Shown here: one piece after another, positions 33,740 to 45,499 of the stretch | Position numbering within the stretch: position 1 is the stretch's first letter | Layout of the letters: the number at the start of each line of letters is the position of its first letter | Assembly: GCA_025766275.1 (NCBI GenBank) | Contig: JAFKAC010000190.1 | Coordinates: 1-64,000 of the forward strand | From: Lactarius indigo | Taxonomy: Eukaryota > Basidiomycota > Agaricomycetes > Russulales > Russulaceae | Reading direction: 5' to 3' | DNA: 64,000 nt | The notes under the pieces: generated by a model | Told to the model about the DNA's origin: nothing | Seen by the model: only the letters and a program-made list of their open reading frames with translations | Databases searched by the model: none | Program-made: the position numbers and the translations under genes

Positions 33740-35348
33740 ACTCAAACAGAAGAAACCGCATTGCGTTAGCAGCCAACAGACCAGTGACACTTTGATGTTT
33801 GTGCTCTTCCAGAACGTGTCTTTCCTTCCCAGTCCTTCGCATCCACGTCCGGACCATGCTCCAACAGAATGTCTGCAATCTTGAGCTTCGTTGTTGTCAC
33901 CAGATGTAACGGGGTTCAGGGGAATGCATCTCGTGCTTCCGTGTTCGCACCATACCCCAGCAATAATCGCACTACCTGGGGACAACCACCTTTGGGGTTA
34001 TCACTCCATTGTGCGTCATGCAAAAGGAGTGCGGCCGTAAGTGTCCTGGGAGTCAATGTCCGCAGTGTACTCAAGAGCACTCGAACGACGGCGACGTGCC
34101 TACCATTTACGGCCCAATTCAGCGGAGTATTGTGGCCATCTTCTTGCGAATTCACATCTGCGCCATGGTCGATTGAACAATGTCACGGTGACCCAGTTGC
34201 GATGCAAGTCGCACTGGCGTTCGGTTCGTATAGTTTCGAGCATCGACACCCACATCGCACCGAACAATGACCATACAACCTGGAGATAACCCGCAAATGA
34301 TGCCGAGTGTAACGCAGTCCCATTACTACCACCTCTAGCGCTTGCACTCTGCGGGTATTTGAGAACAAGCTGTTCCACTACCTCAGGGAATCCACACAAT
34401 GCGGCATAATACAATGGTCTTTGCTCTGTGTCCCTGATCCACTAATGTTTTCGAGATAGATAGTGTCACCGGCATCGTGCATCCGGACCCACACTTCAAA
34501 ATAGGGCTTGTCTGGGTCAAAGAGACATTCCGTCCCATCGTGGATCCGCGAGGCGACACCCCCGACCTGCGCATGACTCACCCAGTACTCAGCATCATAT
34601 CGGACCAGAGGAGCGTTATCAGAGCCGTTTTTGATGTCGGAATCCCGAAGTAGAACACCAAGAGAAGCTTGGGCGAGCGCTGTAGCATATTCAAGAGTCA
34701 TACGGTACCGAGAAATATCTCTCGTTGGTGTTGCAAGCCGATCCGACATCAAAAACGCTTTGACTGAAAAATGCGACGGGGATTTGTGGTCTGGGACGAC
34801 AATGATTAAATTTGATCATGTACAAAATACTGCCTGTTCGTGATCTTCCCACTGCCAAGCCAAGTTCGGCTTTGGGATCTCGCCATTTGTTACTTCAGAG
34901 TCAAAGGCGAGTAGCTCGGCGGCAGAAATGAGCCGAATTGCCACCGCGAGGCACTGCAGCATGCGATACGCGTGCGCTTGATTGGCCTTCTTGATTTCCA
35001 TCACCACCCGTTCATATGTCTCGTCTAGGGACTCCAGAAGCTCATTTAAAGCACGCCGGACGCTTTGCGGAAGGCATTGTCATAGTGTTCCCATCTGATA
35101 GAACACCCATCGAAACCTGGTGAGAGGCATGAGCCATCATCACGAAGTTGGAATGGTGGATGATGCCCTTACATTCCGTCGGCTCTTCCCGAGAGCGACT
35201 CGACAACCGTTTTCTTGTCCTCCTCTCTCCATCGCTTCATCATCGTCTCAGAGTCGGAGAATACGACAGAATTAACGTGGTTAATAATATTTTTCTTTTG
35301 ACCGCTTTCATCATGGAGGGACACGTGAAGTGCTAAAGGCCTAAGAGT
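33740..35348 (-). pseudogene. NLR (NACHT-ankyrin) pseudogene, C-terminal half
   Basis: This continues, in the same frame, the N-terminal half at 38699-40200 after hAT copy 2. It begins LRPLALHVSLHDESGQKK, then RWREEDKKTVVESLSGRADGM. A good intron (GTAAGG donor near 35180) leads to FRWVFYQMGTL, a TGA where the family has Arg, and QCLPQSVRRALNELLESLDETYE, the NACHT C-terminal helical part. AYRMLQCLAVAIR, a second stop near 34833, HFSVKAFLMSDRLAT, and frameshifts near 34420 follow. Ankyrin repeats then appear in shifting frames: YYAALCGFPEVVEQLVLKYP, GTALHSASFAGYLQVV, NTPLNWAVNGRHVAVVRVLL, GCPQVVRLLLGYGANTEARD and KIADILLEHG. The decay shows it was already dead or died after disruption. Confidence 0.85.
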
Positions 35349-38300
35349 CAGTGTTGTGCCAGTCAGTGACTAGTCGTGAGAGTCAGGAAAGTCATCTGAC
35401 CATGGGGTCAGTGACCGCAAATGACCGTGACTGTTCCCACGCCTACATCAGTTAGTGAGGTAATCGGTGTCACCCAATTCGACAATTAATTTGTATGCAT
35501 AAAAAACGAAGTCGTGTCGCGCGTGCATACTAGACAACGAATATACTATCCAGAGCGTGATCAATCTCTACGTCAACACCTTCCACTCCTGCTGGGTCCG
35601 AGTTGAGGAGCTCATAGAGCTCCAGTTCCTCGTTTAGGCTCCGAGACGCGCTGCGTTCATGTAATGATATCCAATTTTTTTCTGCGTGGTTAAAAAGGTC
35701 GACAATCGTAATTGAAATGGTTGACGGCATTTGTCCGTCCCCGTCGTCATTGTCGTAGTCTGATTGCCTGCCGAAAGACTCTGTAATGCGATTAAAATCG
35801 TCAGTCTCACCATCCGACAACTGCTGCAACACGGGATCAATATCCATTGCAATGTCTCCTGCTTCATCGTCCAGCAGCGGCGGGGTGAGGAGGGACTCCA
35901 GTTGACCTGAGGAGGGACTTGCTCGTGATGTGGTCCCGTAGAAGCGCTTCAGCCGCTGTTTGGTATCGCCGTTGCGCACGTGTTCATCGCGTATGTGCAT
36001 TTTCAGTTCCGCGAGTGAGGTGAGGGTGGACTTTCCTAGACGATTCCTGAGCTTTGTGAGAGTGTTGCCGAAGACGCTGAACAACCGCTCGCATGAGGCA
36101 GAATTAGGACAAATGGACAAGATGTGAAGTGCGAGCTTAAAGAGTGGTGTTGGGGGGGAGCCGGCAGTGATGGGAACCATTCCCTCATATAGCTCAACCG
36201 GATCCGGGGACACGCCATTAGCCTGCGCCCTATCTTTGATGGGACCAGCATACGCTGCCAAGTCGCCGCCATGCTCGCTGAAGTAGTCCTGGATGTTTGT
36301 GAAGAGTGTGTTTATATTGGCGGACAGCTGGTCGGGGGACTCGGTGATGGAGAAGAAGCGTTGATACAAACGCTTCAGCAGCGTAAACACGCCAGCTCGT
36401 GTGAGGAACGAAACTCGAGGAGAAAAGGCGGCGGTTTTGACAAACGGATTTAAAAGAACGGCTGCAATGAAGATGTCCTGGTCTGCTTTCGCCCACCGCT
36501 TCTCGATGCTGTCGAGAATAGCTGTACATCCGATGGCATTGTCGGGGTCTTGATCCATGATTTCGCGATAATATATGCTGAGGGAGCCAAACGTGAGCAA
36601 GATCTGATCCAAACGACAGAATGCCGCTTGGGCCACATTTGCGGCTCTCGCAAGGGGTTCAAGATGCGTCTTGAGGCTGTATCAAAAAATATTAGACCGA
36701 TACCACTGATCTCGGATTGACGTACCGAGCTAATGAGTGCCAGAAAGTGCTGTCCTCAATGACTGCTTTCATTTCACGCGCCTTTCGTTTATTTGCTGCT
36801 GTCAAGCCCGGAGAGATGAAGACCTGTTGATCGGATGAAGCCATTGCGTCTTGAGTAATGAGGGTTCGGAGAGGGAGCTCGAGCTCGAGCAGACGCTTGA
36901 AGGCGAGGTAGTGTGCTGTCCACCTTGTTAAGACCGCGCGAATCACAGTAAGCGGCGGCCGTCCGTTTTGCGTCTGAATCTCCCGAAGGCGGGCAAGGAC
37001 GTATGTCTTGCTGCGTAGCCAGCTGATGAGATCTGAGGCCATCTTGCTATGCTTGACATATATCGACTCGGCCTTGAAGTAGTCCCCGACAATGAGGTTC
37101 ACCTTTGAAACGATTGTGTCAGTATAACGAAGAATATAAATAAATAAAAAGTCAAACCTGGTGCGCAAAACAGTCAGGGCATACAAGGTGTGGAAAACGC
37201 GCAAGTAGTAGCTTTCGTGCTTTTCAAGATTCGCCAGATGCATCTGTCGTGAACGCGACAACAGTGACCTTCCATTCTGACTGAAGACGCTCGAGTACTT
37301 CCACCATTAGATTATATAGATTGTTGGCCGTCTTTTTTTCGTTAGACGCGTCATGAACATTCACTGTATGGACCTAGTTCTAGTCAGATACAGTGTGCTC
37401 GTCGTAATAAAAGCGCCATACCTTCTTATCAACCATGATCATAAACGCGATGTAATGATGGAAATTTTCGCCTGTCCAGCCATCGCACGAGGCAGTTGCG
37501 TTCTTGCCACTTACCCGTTGCTTTGCCTTCTGTTGTAATTCGTTGAGTGTTCGCGGCAGAAGACGTTTGGTAAGAACTTTTCGACTTGGCGACTTGGCCT
37601 GCGGAACAAAGTCGTTGCAAAAATCCAGCCACTCTGGGTTTTCCACCCACGAGAGCGGAAATCCCGCCGCTGCAGTGATGCGTGCGATTCGTTCCTCAAA
37701 GCGCGCCTGTTGTATGTCTGACCAGGTCGGTTCGGCGAGTGCTTGAGGGTTAAGTGAAGAGGGACGAGACGCGCCGCGTCGAGATCGAGATTGAGATCGA
37801 GATGGGATTTGCGGGAAGTTGAAGGGAGAGGCACCGCGGCTAGACGATGAGGTGGAGATAGAGGAGGCAACAGAGGGCTCTCGTTCAAAATCAGAATAAG
37901 ATCCCCTTGATACGACCGAGAGGGTGTACGGGGACTGGAAGGTCTCAGAAGGTGTTTGAACATGGAACGCAGGTAGTTGACCCGGATACGGTGATATGCT
38001 GCGTTGTCGGAATAGCGATGACGATGCCTCAGGATCTTCGGATTCTTCCTCCATATCGCGACGGGTCCTTTTGCCAGCTGCAGTGGTTCCCAACACACGA
38101 TCTTTATGTGCCTGAGCTTTCTCAAGCACTGCTGGGGGCTGAAGATCGCAGAGTCGAAGATGATTGACCAGCCCCTCTGTACGTGCTGATAACCACCCGC
38201 GGCCAGCCTCATTCTGCCTAACCGAAAAAACTAATCGAAAAGAAATTGAGCTAAGAAATTTTGATGTGATAGTGTTACGCACGCTCCAGTTCGATCATAT

Positions 38301-38698
38301 CATTGGATCGAACAAACTGCCAAGTACCCGCTTCAACAGCTCTTGTGTCTTGTTCAAGGACCTCATTGACGTGCTTGACCAAACAGAGCTTGCAGTATAC
38401 TTTTGCTTTGTCGTGGGTTGTCCGCGTGCCCGAGTATGCTTCAGGTGCTTTTTGGGCAAGTTTTGGGTGGTCCTTAAAGAAGTCACGGACCCAAGAACGA
38501 TTAGATGACCGGCCACTATGAGTCATTGTGGTATGGAATAAGAGAAATCGTACGATATTACTCAATACAGATTCCAGAATGTGCTACTGTCACGTGATGA
38601 GAAAAGTCATGGTCGTTCCACAGTCGGCGACTAGTCACCGACTAGTCGACATGTGATGACATTGACTCTTGACCTTAGTCGGCAACTGTCCAACACTG
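35349..38698 (-). mobile_element. hAT DNA transposon, copy 2 (3350 bp), inserted in the NLR gene
   Basis: Same length, ends (CAGTGTTG and CAACACTG) and gene content as copy 1, but flanked by a different 8-bp duplication, CTAAGAGT (35341-35348 and 38699-38706). Removing the element and one duplication copy rejoins the NLR reading frame (GTTL before, LRPLALH after), so the insertion site lies within coding sequence. Differences from copy 1 that I could find: near 38056, 38318, 38425 and 38579. Subterminal GACTAGTC palindromes are kept. Confidence 0.96.
35530..38526 (-). pseudogene. hAT transposase with one internal stop (copy 2)
   Basis: Exons are 38526-38279, 38217-37422, 37373-37158, 37102-36726 and 36676-35530. 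Domain order is as in copy 1: BED finger, catalytic Asp in CDGW, catalytic Asp in TTDASGES, CPDCFAHQ, and hATC with CERLFSVFG. The same in-frame TGA falls at 37226-37224. Three of the four visible base differences from copy 1 change an amino acid: His/Arg in the TRHDM/TRRDM region, Arg/Trp in TRQF/TWQF, and Gln/Arg in GTQTT/GTRTT. Confidence 0.88.
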
Positions 38699-40200
38699 CT
38701 AAGAGTAGTCCCAATATCAAACTCGAGACGGCTAGAGACGCAGATGCGGAGATGACATGAGTTCCTTGACAAGAGTGAGAACTTATTCACGAGGCGACGG
38801 GATGCTAGATGGGTTTGGGCATTCATCGAGCGTGTCTAAGATAACGAAAATTGGATATTGATTAGGAATCGCGGACATACTTTTGAGGCCTTGTGTTAAC
38901 ATAGTTTCGCTGGGCTTTTGTGCACCACTGTCATGTTCCAAATAAAGGCGGTAGAGGATGTCACAACAAGGACCAGACTGAGCAGAAAGTTGGACGAGAA
39001 GAGATGGGAGGAGGATGTTTCGACGATTTTGTTCATCAAGGTCCCTGAAATCGAAATGGAAGTACTAGGCAACAGACGCTAAGCCTGCCTTGCGTAAGGT
39101 TTCAACGTCTTGAATGATGGCGGAGCTGTGGGGCAATGTAAGTTGGTCGAGGCGTTGAGTGCTGAGCAAAGACCGACGAAAGGATGCCCTTCCCAGAGCC
39201 CGCTAAGAATGCGGATAGTCATCAGGAGTGAATTGGGGAAAAGTGGAGAAAACATCACGGCCGGAAGCGACAAGTTTTATCACAAATACTTCACGTCATC
39301 TAAGCTGTTTGCCAATTGTTGGACCACTTCCTGCGTCCTTCTTCCATCTGTACGCGCGTGTTCAGGATGAGGTCCCCGAGTAGCCAACGTGCTCGATGTT
39401 CCATTCTTTACAGTAGTCACCTTATTGTTCACGATGTGCGTGAGGTCCAGGATCTGTGCAGCCGTCATTCAGGCCCCCTATTGTGTCAGCTCGTCTAGCC
39501 GCTTCAAAGCACCTTCCATCCATCTCCTTCATTCCAACGAGCTTCTTCAGATATGTTTCTGAATATGTATTAGCTAACGATTTTATATCACTGAGAGAAA
39601 CGCACTCATTCGACTCTGCTTCATCTCCTTCGTTGCAATCGCGAAGATGTTCAGCACGTCGACCATTATCTTCACGATTATGTCGGACATTGCATCTGTC
39701 GGCCGCACCGCAGTATCAGACTCACGCCTAAAGAAGTTCTCAATAAGCTCGAAGAGATCATCAAGGGCATCTTGGCCAGCATCAACATCCTTTGCTACCT
39801 GTGACAGATTCTGGTGTCTTTAATCGTCTCCAAACAGGGATCAAGGAGGATGGTCACCGAGAGGAGGACCCCAACAACAGCGAAGATAACTTGTGCAGGC
39901 GAGAATACCTGCAAAGTCGTTACCAAGTTGGCAGTAGACAGGTTAACTTGATGAGATTCACGAGTCCGACACCGTCCCCGAGCGTTGCGGAGAATGCGTC
40001 GAGGATGCTGATAGTCGGGTTCAACCACCGTTATAATTTCGTCGGCACTCCTTGACTAATCAAATTTTGATTTTATTCTGAAGGACAGTTAGAGTGTCGT
40101 CGGGAGAGTTGCAGGCTTGAAGTCGTGCTGCAAGCGGATGCGCTAGAATACCCTTCGTTTTCGTCCCGGGTCTCGTGTACGAACAGACGATGAGCAGCAT
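38699..40200 (-). pseudogene. NLR pseudogene, N-terminal half (Goodbye domain + NACHT start)
   Basis: Read from about 40200 downwards: HPLAARLQACNSPDDTL, LNPTISILDAFSATLGDG and LVTTLQVFSPAQVIFAVVGVLL match the fungal STAND N-terminal Goodbye domain. Remains of the linker follow (EGALKRLDELTQ, AAQILDLTHIVNNKVTTV). Then comes the NACHT P-loop AGSGKGIL (about 39205), where the usual Ser/Thr after GK is Gly, followed by IIQDVETLRKAGLASV, a stop, and HFDFRDLDEQNRRN. LPSLLVQLSAQSGPCCDIL, PIFVILDTLDECPNP (Walker B, about 38850-38810) and HLRICVSSRLEFDIGTTL end at the hAT target site. Several frameshifts and stops are present. SRP receptor alpha ends about 100 bp upstream in the same direction. Confidence 0.85.
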
Positions 40201-40294
40201 CAATTGTCCAAGACCGATTCCGAGTCGTTACGCTACAGTATACCTATCTACGATAACCTGCGGATTCTCAAGCTAGCTAACACCCAATACGAAG

Positions 40295-42916
40295 CTAATC
40301 GCTCAAAATGGCCTGCACAACGTTTGCCACGCGCAGCTGTCTTAAATCAGTATAAGTCTGTAGTTATTCCGTTGAGTCCGTGTCGTCCTGGGAAAAGAAG
40401 GGCAACACACCTGACCGGTACCAAGAAAGACGATTGGCTGCCCTGTCACATAGGTCATGGACAAAGCCGCACCAACCTGTAACCGACGATAGCGTTCGTC
40501 GGTGCCTGCGGGGTGCACTAAAAAAGAGGGGAAACTGACCTTGTCGTCAACGGTATCCCATTTGGTGACGATCATTCCGTCGATGCCACGTCCCTTACTC
40601 GCACCTCCCATGCCCGAAAAGTCGCGCAAGGCACGGTCGAATTTGGACAGTTGATCAACGGCCTCGTTACCGACAAGAGCTTCGCCGACGAAGAGAACCC
40701 TGTCAGGATTATTCACTGATACAAGCTTGGCGAGGGCGCGCATGAGAGGCTGTACGACTTCGTGAGTACGGCTGGGACTACCTCTAAATCTAGAAGAGTG
40801 TAGGCATGCATACCTCATTATCCTGCATACGCCCGGCGGTATCGATCAGGACAACATCAAAGTCATTGTCCTTAGCTGTGACGAGATCATGAGTGCCTAT
40901 AACAAATGAGTCGGGACGTGACGTTACCATAGGCAATCGCCTCCTTGGCGATCCCCGCAGCGTCCTTGCCATAACCCCGCTCGTATAACTCAACTCGGCC
41001 TTTGCTGTCTCCGGCTCCATTAACGCCTAGCATACTCAGATTCCGAACGTGCACGCGTAGTTGTTCTACTGCACCGCTCCTATACGACCGTGGATATCTA
41101 GCTGTCGGAACGGATGTCCAAGAAGACGCACCTGAATGTATCGCAGGCAGCGATGAGGACCCTGAAGCCATTCTGGATGAGCCAGAAGCAGACTTTGGAC
41201 AGATTAGTGCTCTTGCCCACGCCATTAACGCCGACAAAGGTGATGCTATAGGGTATACGCTGCTGTGTCGAAGTCAGGGGGGAGGATAACTTGGCTCGAA
41301 TGGAAAGTAATAAATCCGTCGACGTCTTCGGAGTGAGGATGTGTGTGATAGAATTGGACAGCGCTTGCCGCACGGCGGCGCTCGTCGCTGTGAGACGAAA
41401 TCATCGGTGAGTCATCGCACTGAGTAGAATGGGCTCTGCGTACTTTGAAAACCCCCCACTTTCTTCCCAACTAAACCCTGACCAACACCCTCGCACACCT
41501 TCTCCGCAATGTCCTTAGCCACGTTTTTCTTCATGAGGTGTTGTTTCATTCCCTCCAACACGGGCTTCAGATCATCTTCCGAAAGTACCTTCGTACCAGT
41601 GAACCTCGCGAACAACGAACCGAGAGCGCCCAGCGAGCTCTGTGCTGGTTTGCTCTCCTTGTCTAATGTTCCGCTTAGCGCTTTGGCGATCACATCGTCT
41701 GCCGTCCCGCCGTTGGCAAACTCCCAATCCCTAACTTCATACAGCCCGTCCTTAGTGCGGGATCCGAGTGAGGCCTCGTCGACGAGTGCTTGCAAGTCGT
41801 TTGAAGCCGGGCGGTCGCTTAGATCGCTCGACTTCTCGTATGAGAAGTCGAGGGAGGCCATCTCGGATTCGCTAGGTGGTTCGTCGCCCCACTTGCGGAG
41901 AACTTTGCCTTTCTGCTTACGCTTCACGGTGACGTCAGAGCTAATCGTCCGCATTCTGCGTCAGTTCAGGAGAGGTTTAAAGACCGTAACTCACTCAGAG
42001 TTGGTATGACTATCCCTGCCGCTCCCAGTATCCCCACGCGTCCTCCCCCCCCTCCCAGCTGCACGGGCGCCTCCACGCCCGCGTAGCCTATTTTTGAGTG
42101 CCTGAACATTGCGTGCGATTTGTTGCTCATCCACTGTTCCAAGATGATGTTCCGGGGGAGCTACAAACACCATGAGATGAGCGGAAGCGAGGCGAAGACG
42201 AAATATGACCGACGAGCATCAACATCACTGGAACCAGGACTCGGAGTAAGCGGAGGCGGTCTAGCAGCGGGGCGCAAGCGATGCTTGCGGTCCTTAAAAG
42301 CCGCACGTCAGTGCAAACCTCGTGTGATCTACACTAGAAGCGCACCTCTGCTACTTTGTTCTCCAGGCCCTGGAGCAACTTGTCAAAGGCAGAATCCCAT
42401 CCCTCAAGTGCCTCAGCCAAATTCCAACGTGAGGGCTCCGGAGCGGAATTAGAAAGTGCGATCGCGGTGTTTTTGACAACGTGAAGCGAGGCGACGAACG
42501 CAGCGAGGAAAGGTTGGAAGAGCTTGACAAATATGGTCTTGAGTGCACCCAAAAGTTCTTCGACGTATGTGAGCTGTAGAACGCGTTGGTATGCGACCTG
42601 TATGTGGGATGGGTCAAAAGTCCGTGGTGAAGGGGGAGGGTGTTTACCACGAAGATCAGTTCAAGGTCGTTGACGAACGTCCACTTGACAGCATATCCAC
42701 CTTTTTCATATGTTTGCTCTGCCGCACGACCCTCTATGAGAACATCACGAATGAGGCCATTGACGGGCGAGGCAGGGGACGACGCCGCGTGAGCAGCATT
42801 TGGCGTGAATGAGCGGGACCAAAGAACGACCCCGCCTGCTCATGAATGAGCTCGGGAAATATTCGTTAAAGGAGAGCAAGCAGACCTTTGTGCATTATTG
42901 AGCAATGGTCGAGCAT
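40295..42916 (-). CDS. SRP101: SRP receptor alpha subunit (docking protein)
   Basis: ER GTPase that receives signal recognition particle. Twelve exons: 42916-42886, 42835-42648, 42597-42346, 42292-42214, 42160-41995, 41955-41444, 41387-41132, 41079-40928, 40875-40814, 40749-40540, 40476-40411 and 40357-40295 (678 aa). The N-terminal longin-like SRX domain ([10 protein letters not shown] to [12 protein letters not shown], about 1-157) binds the beta subunit. An RG-rich linker follows. The NG domain carries [10 protein letters not shown] (about 462-470), [42 protein letters not shown] and [14 protein letters not shown]. One intron (41956-41994) is only 39 nt. The stop is about 100 bp before the NLR remains; the cyclin L stop lies 52 bp upstream of the ATG. 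Confidence 0.95.
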
Positions 42917-42921
42917 TGTCC

Positions 42922-42943
42922 ACGACGACGACGACGACGACGA
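42922..42943. repeat. (CGA)n microsatellite just before the SRP101 start
   Basis: About seven CGA units sit 6-27 bp upstream of the SRP101 ATG (minus strand), inside the presumed 5' leader and within the 52-bp gap to the cyclin L stop codon. Confidence 0.85.
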
Positions 42944-42968
42944 TGAGGTTAAGAATTAGTTTATTTAA

Positions 42969-43999
42969 TTATTTTTTATTCTCGAGCCATTGTCGGAAAT
43001 CTCTTTTAGTTAACAAGCCCATAATCTCGACCCGTTCGTCGGTTGTCCGTTCCCTGTACAGCCGCATAATGTACCCGCACACGCTCCATAAATCTTCCCA
43101 CTCGACATCGAACAATTCCCACCAACAATTCGTTAGGTCCGAGGGCAATGCAATGCCCAATTGACGCGTCGTGAGCAAAATTGCTGCGCTTACTACTGTG
43201 GGCACAGCATACAGTGCATAAACTGGCGTTTGCAATCTGTTCGGCCATCGAATCAAGGTGCTATGAAAAGTAGCAGTTTGGTTAAACGCACGCGTCATTA
43301 AGGTAACCCCATGCCATCGACACGGCTTCGTTGCGATTTGTGAGTCCGAGCAAGCGCATGTAATTTACCAGTGTACCATAGGGTAGTACCACCTGTACGT
43401 CGAATCCCAGTCGCTTTAATATCTGCATCTCGGAGACGACCAATGCTTCTCTGAGGTCGTAAAAGGTGTTGCCAAAGTATGACATAGGTGTGTACTTGAA
43501 TTCGGGTGGCGGATGCACGAACGATGTGGACGCGACAGTATGTGCGGCGCGCTGAAGAAGGAGGTCGTAGACATTGATGAGGTCACGCATGCGGACAGGA
43601 CACTCCTCCAGCTTCGAGGACAGGAAAAGTGCCCCCATGCCGACGTCCTACGAAGGGTCAGAAGGAACTAACACGATGAGACAACGATGAGGACGTACAG
43701 CTACCGAAAACTGCTTCAGGGAGCTAACATAGAAGAACCTTTGAAGGAGTATCTGGGCGGTGGCCACGGCAACTTGCTTTCTGTCATCTAGTATGTGTGG
43801 GGGTAACATGCTGAGAAGAAGAAGAGACGGACTGGTTCAGCAGTATGCCGGCTTGATGAATGAGCTTGCAACCGTATGCTCTGAGATCCTCTTCGATATT
43901 ATGGGGGACACCATCCTGAGCTGAAGGTGTCGATTGAATTTGAGAGAGTGAGGCGAGGGGATGAAGTCGTCGACGGACCGTGACGGTACCCGTCGACAT
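42969..43999 (-). CDS. cyclin L-like protein
   Basis: Four exons: 43999-43833, 43780-43705, 43647-43292 and 43260-42969 (296 aa). The double cyclin box starts with LRAYGCKLIHQAGILLNQ, KQVAVATAQILLQRFFYVSSLKQFS and VGMGALFLSSKLEECPVRMRDLINVYD. It continues with MQILKRLGFDVQVVLPY and YVSMAWGYLND-like helix ends, then TTRQLGIALP. Cyclin L partners CDK11-type kinases in splicing and transcription. The last intron (43261-43291) would be only 31 nt, unusually short; without it a stop cuts the second box. The C-terminal RS tail of animal cyclin L is missing. It is divergent from the RS-rich gene at 44046 (46 bp). Confidence 0.85.
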
Positions 44000-44045
44000 T
44001 GGAGGAGACGAGAGGGGACAAACAAGGAGCAAACAAGGAGGTGGG
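44000..44045. promoter_or_regulatory. 46-bp divergent promoter, cyclin L / RS-rich gene
   Basis: The start codons of two splicing-linked genes on opposite strands are 46 bp apart, the tightest pair in the window. Confidence 0.55.
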
Positions 44046-45499
44046 ATGTCTTCCACTCTTCCACTTCCACCCAAGCCCGACTTTGAGGCCCTTCCAAGTC
44101 GCCCTCCTCCAGACAGGCGTCAACGTTCTCCTCGAAAATCTCCACCGCCGAGGTCGCGCCCACCATACGGTGACTCTTACCATCCCAATGAACATCGTCC
44201 CCGCCCCAGAAACTCACGCGGTCCCTCTCGCTTCGACTCGGACACGCGAGCAAGAGGCGATTTTCACCGCGACGACAGACGATATGAGTCGCGGAATTAC
44301 GAGCCTGACAGAAGGGACTTTGACTACCGCAGAGATCATGACCGTGACCGTCCACGCGACCACGACAATGGCCGCGACAGACGTGGGTATGATCGTGACC
44401 GCGACTATGAAAAGCGGGATTTTGATCGTTCCCGCGACCAACGTGACCGCGACCGCCGATATGATCCGCGTAATGGTCCACCGCGTCGACGTTCCAGGAG
44501 CCGTCGGCGAGGTGAGCGATCATGGTCACCCCGCCGTCGTTCACGTAAGTTTCCTCTTTCTCTTTAAAATGCCCGCGATCATTCGTTCTGCATGCCTTAT
44601 CCTTCCCTCTAGCTTCTCGAGATCGTCGCCCTCGCTCCCCTACTCCACCACCGCGTCGTAGCTCACCATACCGGCGTTCCCCAAGTGCCCGTTTGACTGC
44701 AGACGTGAGGTCGAATGCTTCGCTGCCCTCCGGACCATCAGCCCCTCCAGAGCCAAAGTCTCCTTTTGACTGTGACAATGTGGTGGATGTGCGGCATGCT
44801 CAACGGGACCCATCACCACCCAACTCTCCTCGACCTCCGCCGCCGATAGAACCACGCCCAGGTACTCCACGGGAATCTCACATACCTCTTCCTCTTGACA
44901 AGGGCAAGGCAAAGGCGACTGCACGACCTGCTTCTGACGCCAACGAGGATGTGAAGATGGACGATGTGGTCCCTCCGCAGCAGAATCCACAACCCACCGA
45001 CCAGCCAAGAAAACTTAGCCCGCAGCCCTCAACAGGAGGAGCCCCTACTACGACTTATGCTCTGCCGCCCCACCCGGGTTTACCAGCAAACCCGAAGCGG
45101 TCGCGAACATTGCAATCTAACTTGCCAAATTCAAACGCGGGGCGGTCTTCCAATGTCCGAATGCCTCCTATCCCACCTTACGAGATAAAGGAAGTCGTAA
45201 AGGAGAGCCTTAACAAAGAGGTCGGACTTTATTTTCTGGTTGTGCATCTCTTCCGTCCTCACACGCACGCCGCGCAGATTACCAGATTGGCCAGTTTGAA
45301 CGCGTCGCAGAAAACCGCCACCGAGCCGCTCATTCGTGCAGCCGAGCGCTCACGACATGAGCTCGAAATGAGTCTGCTCGAGCTGTATGCGGCGGCGGAA
45401 CGTCGTAAAGCAGCCGCCGCACAAGTTGAGGAGGCACGTGCAGGGACGTTAGGTATCGGCGGTAGACACGAGTACTCGACCGGAGTATCGGATTCCTAG
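44046..45499 (+). CDS. RS/RD-rich protein, probably RNA-processing, unidentified
   Basis: Three exons: 44046-44544, 44613-45220 and 45278-45499 (442 aa). The first ~180 residues are dense in Arg-Asp and Arg-Ser pairs (DYRRDHDRDR, RRRSRSRRRGERSW). The middle is Pro/Ser-rich with a short basic block (DKGKAKATARP). A helical C-terminus (SARHELEMSLLELYAAAERRKAAAAQVEEAR-like) could be a coiled coil. No RRM or zinc finger is visible. RD/RS tails are typical of splicing and speckle proteins, and the divergent partner is cyclin L, so a role in RNA processing is a fair inference but unproven. Confidence 0.75.

Noticed and set aside
43837..44778. 313-codon minus-strand frame
   Set aside because: Shadow of the RS/RD-rich gene; Gly/His/Asp-rich composition follows from the complementary repeat-like codons.
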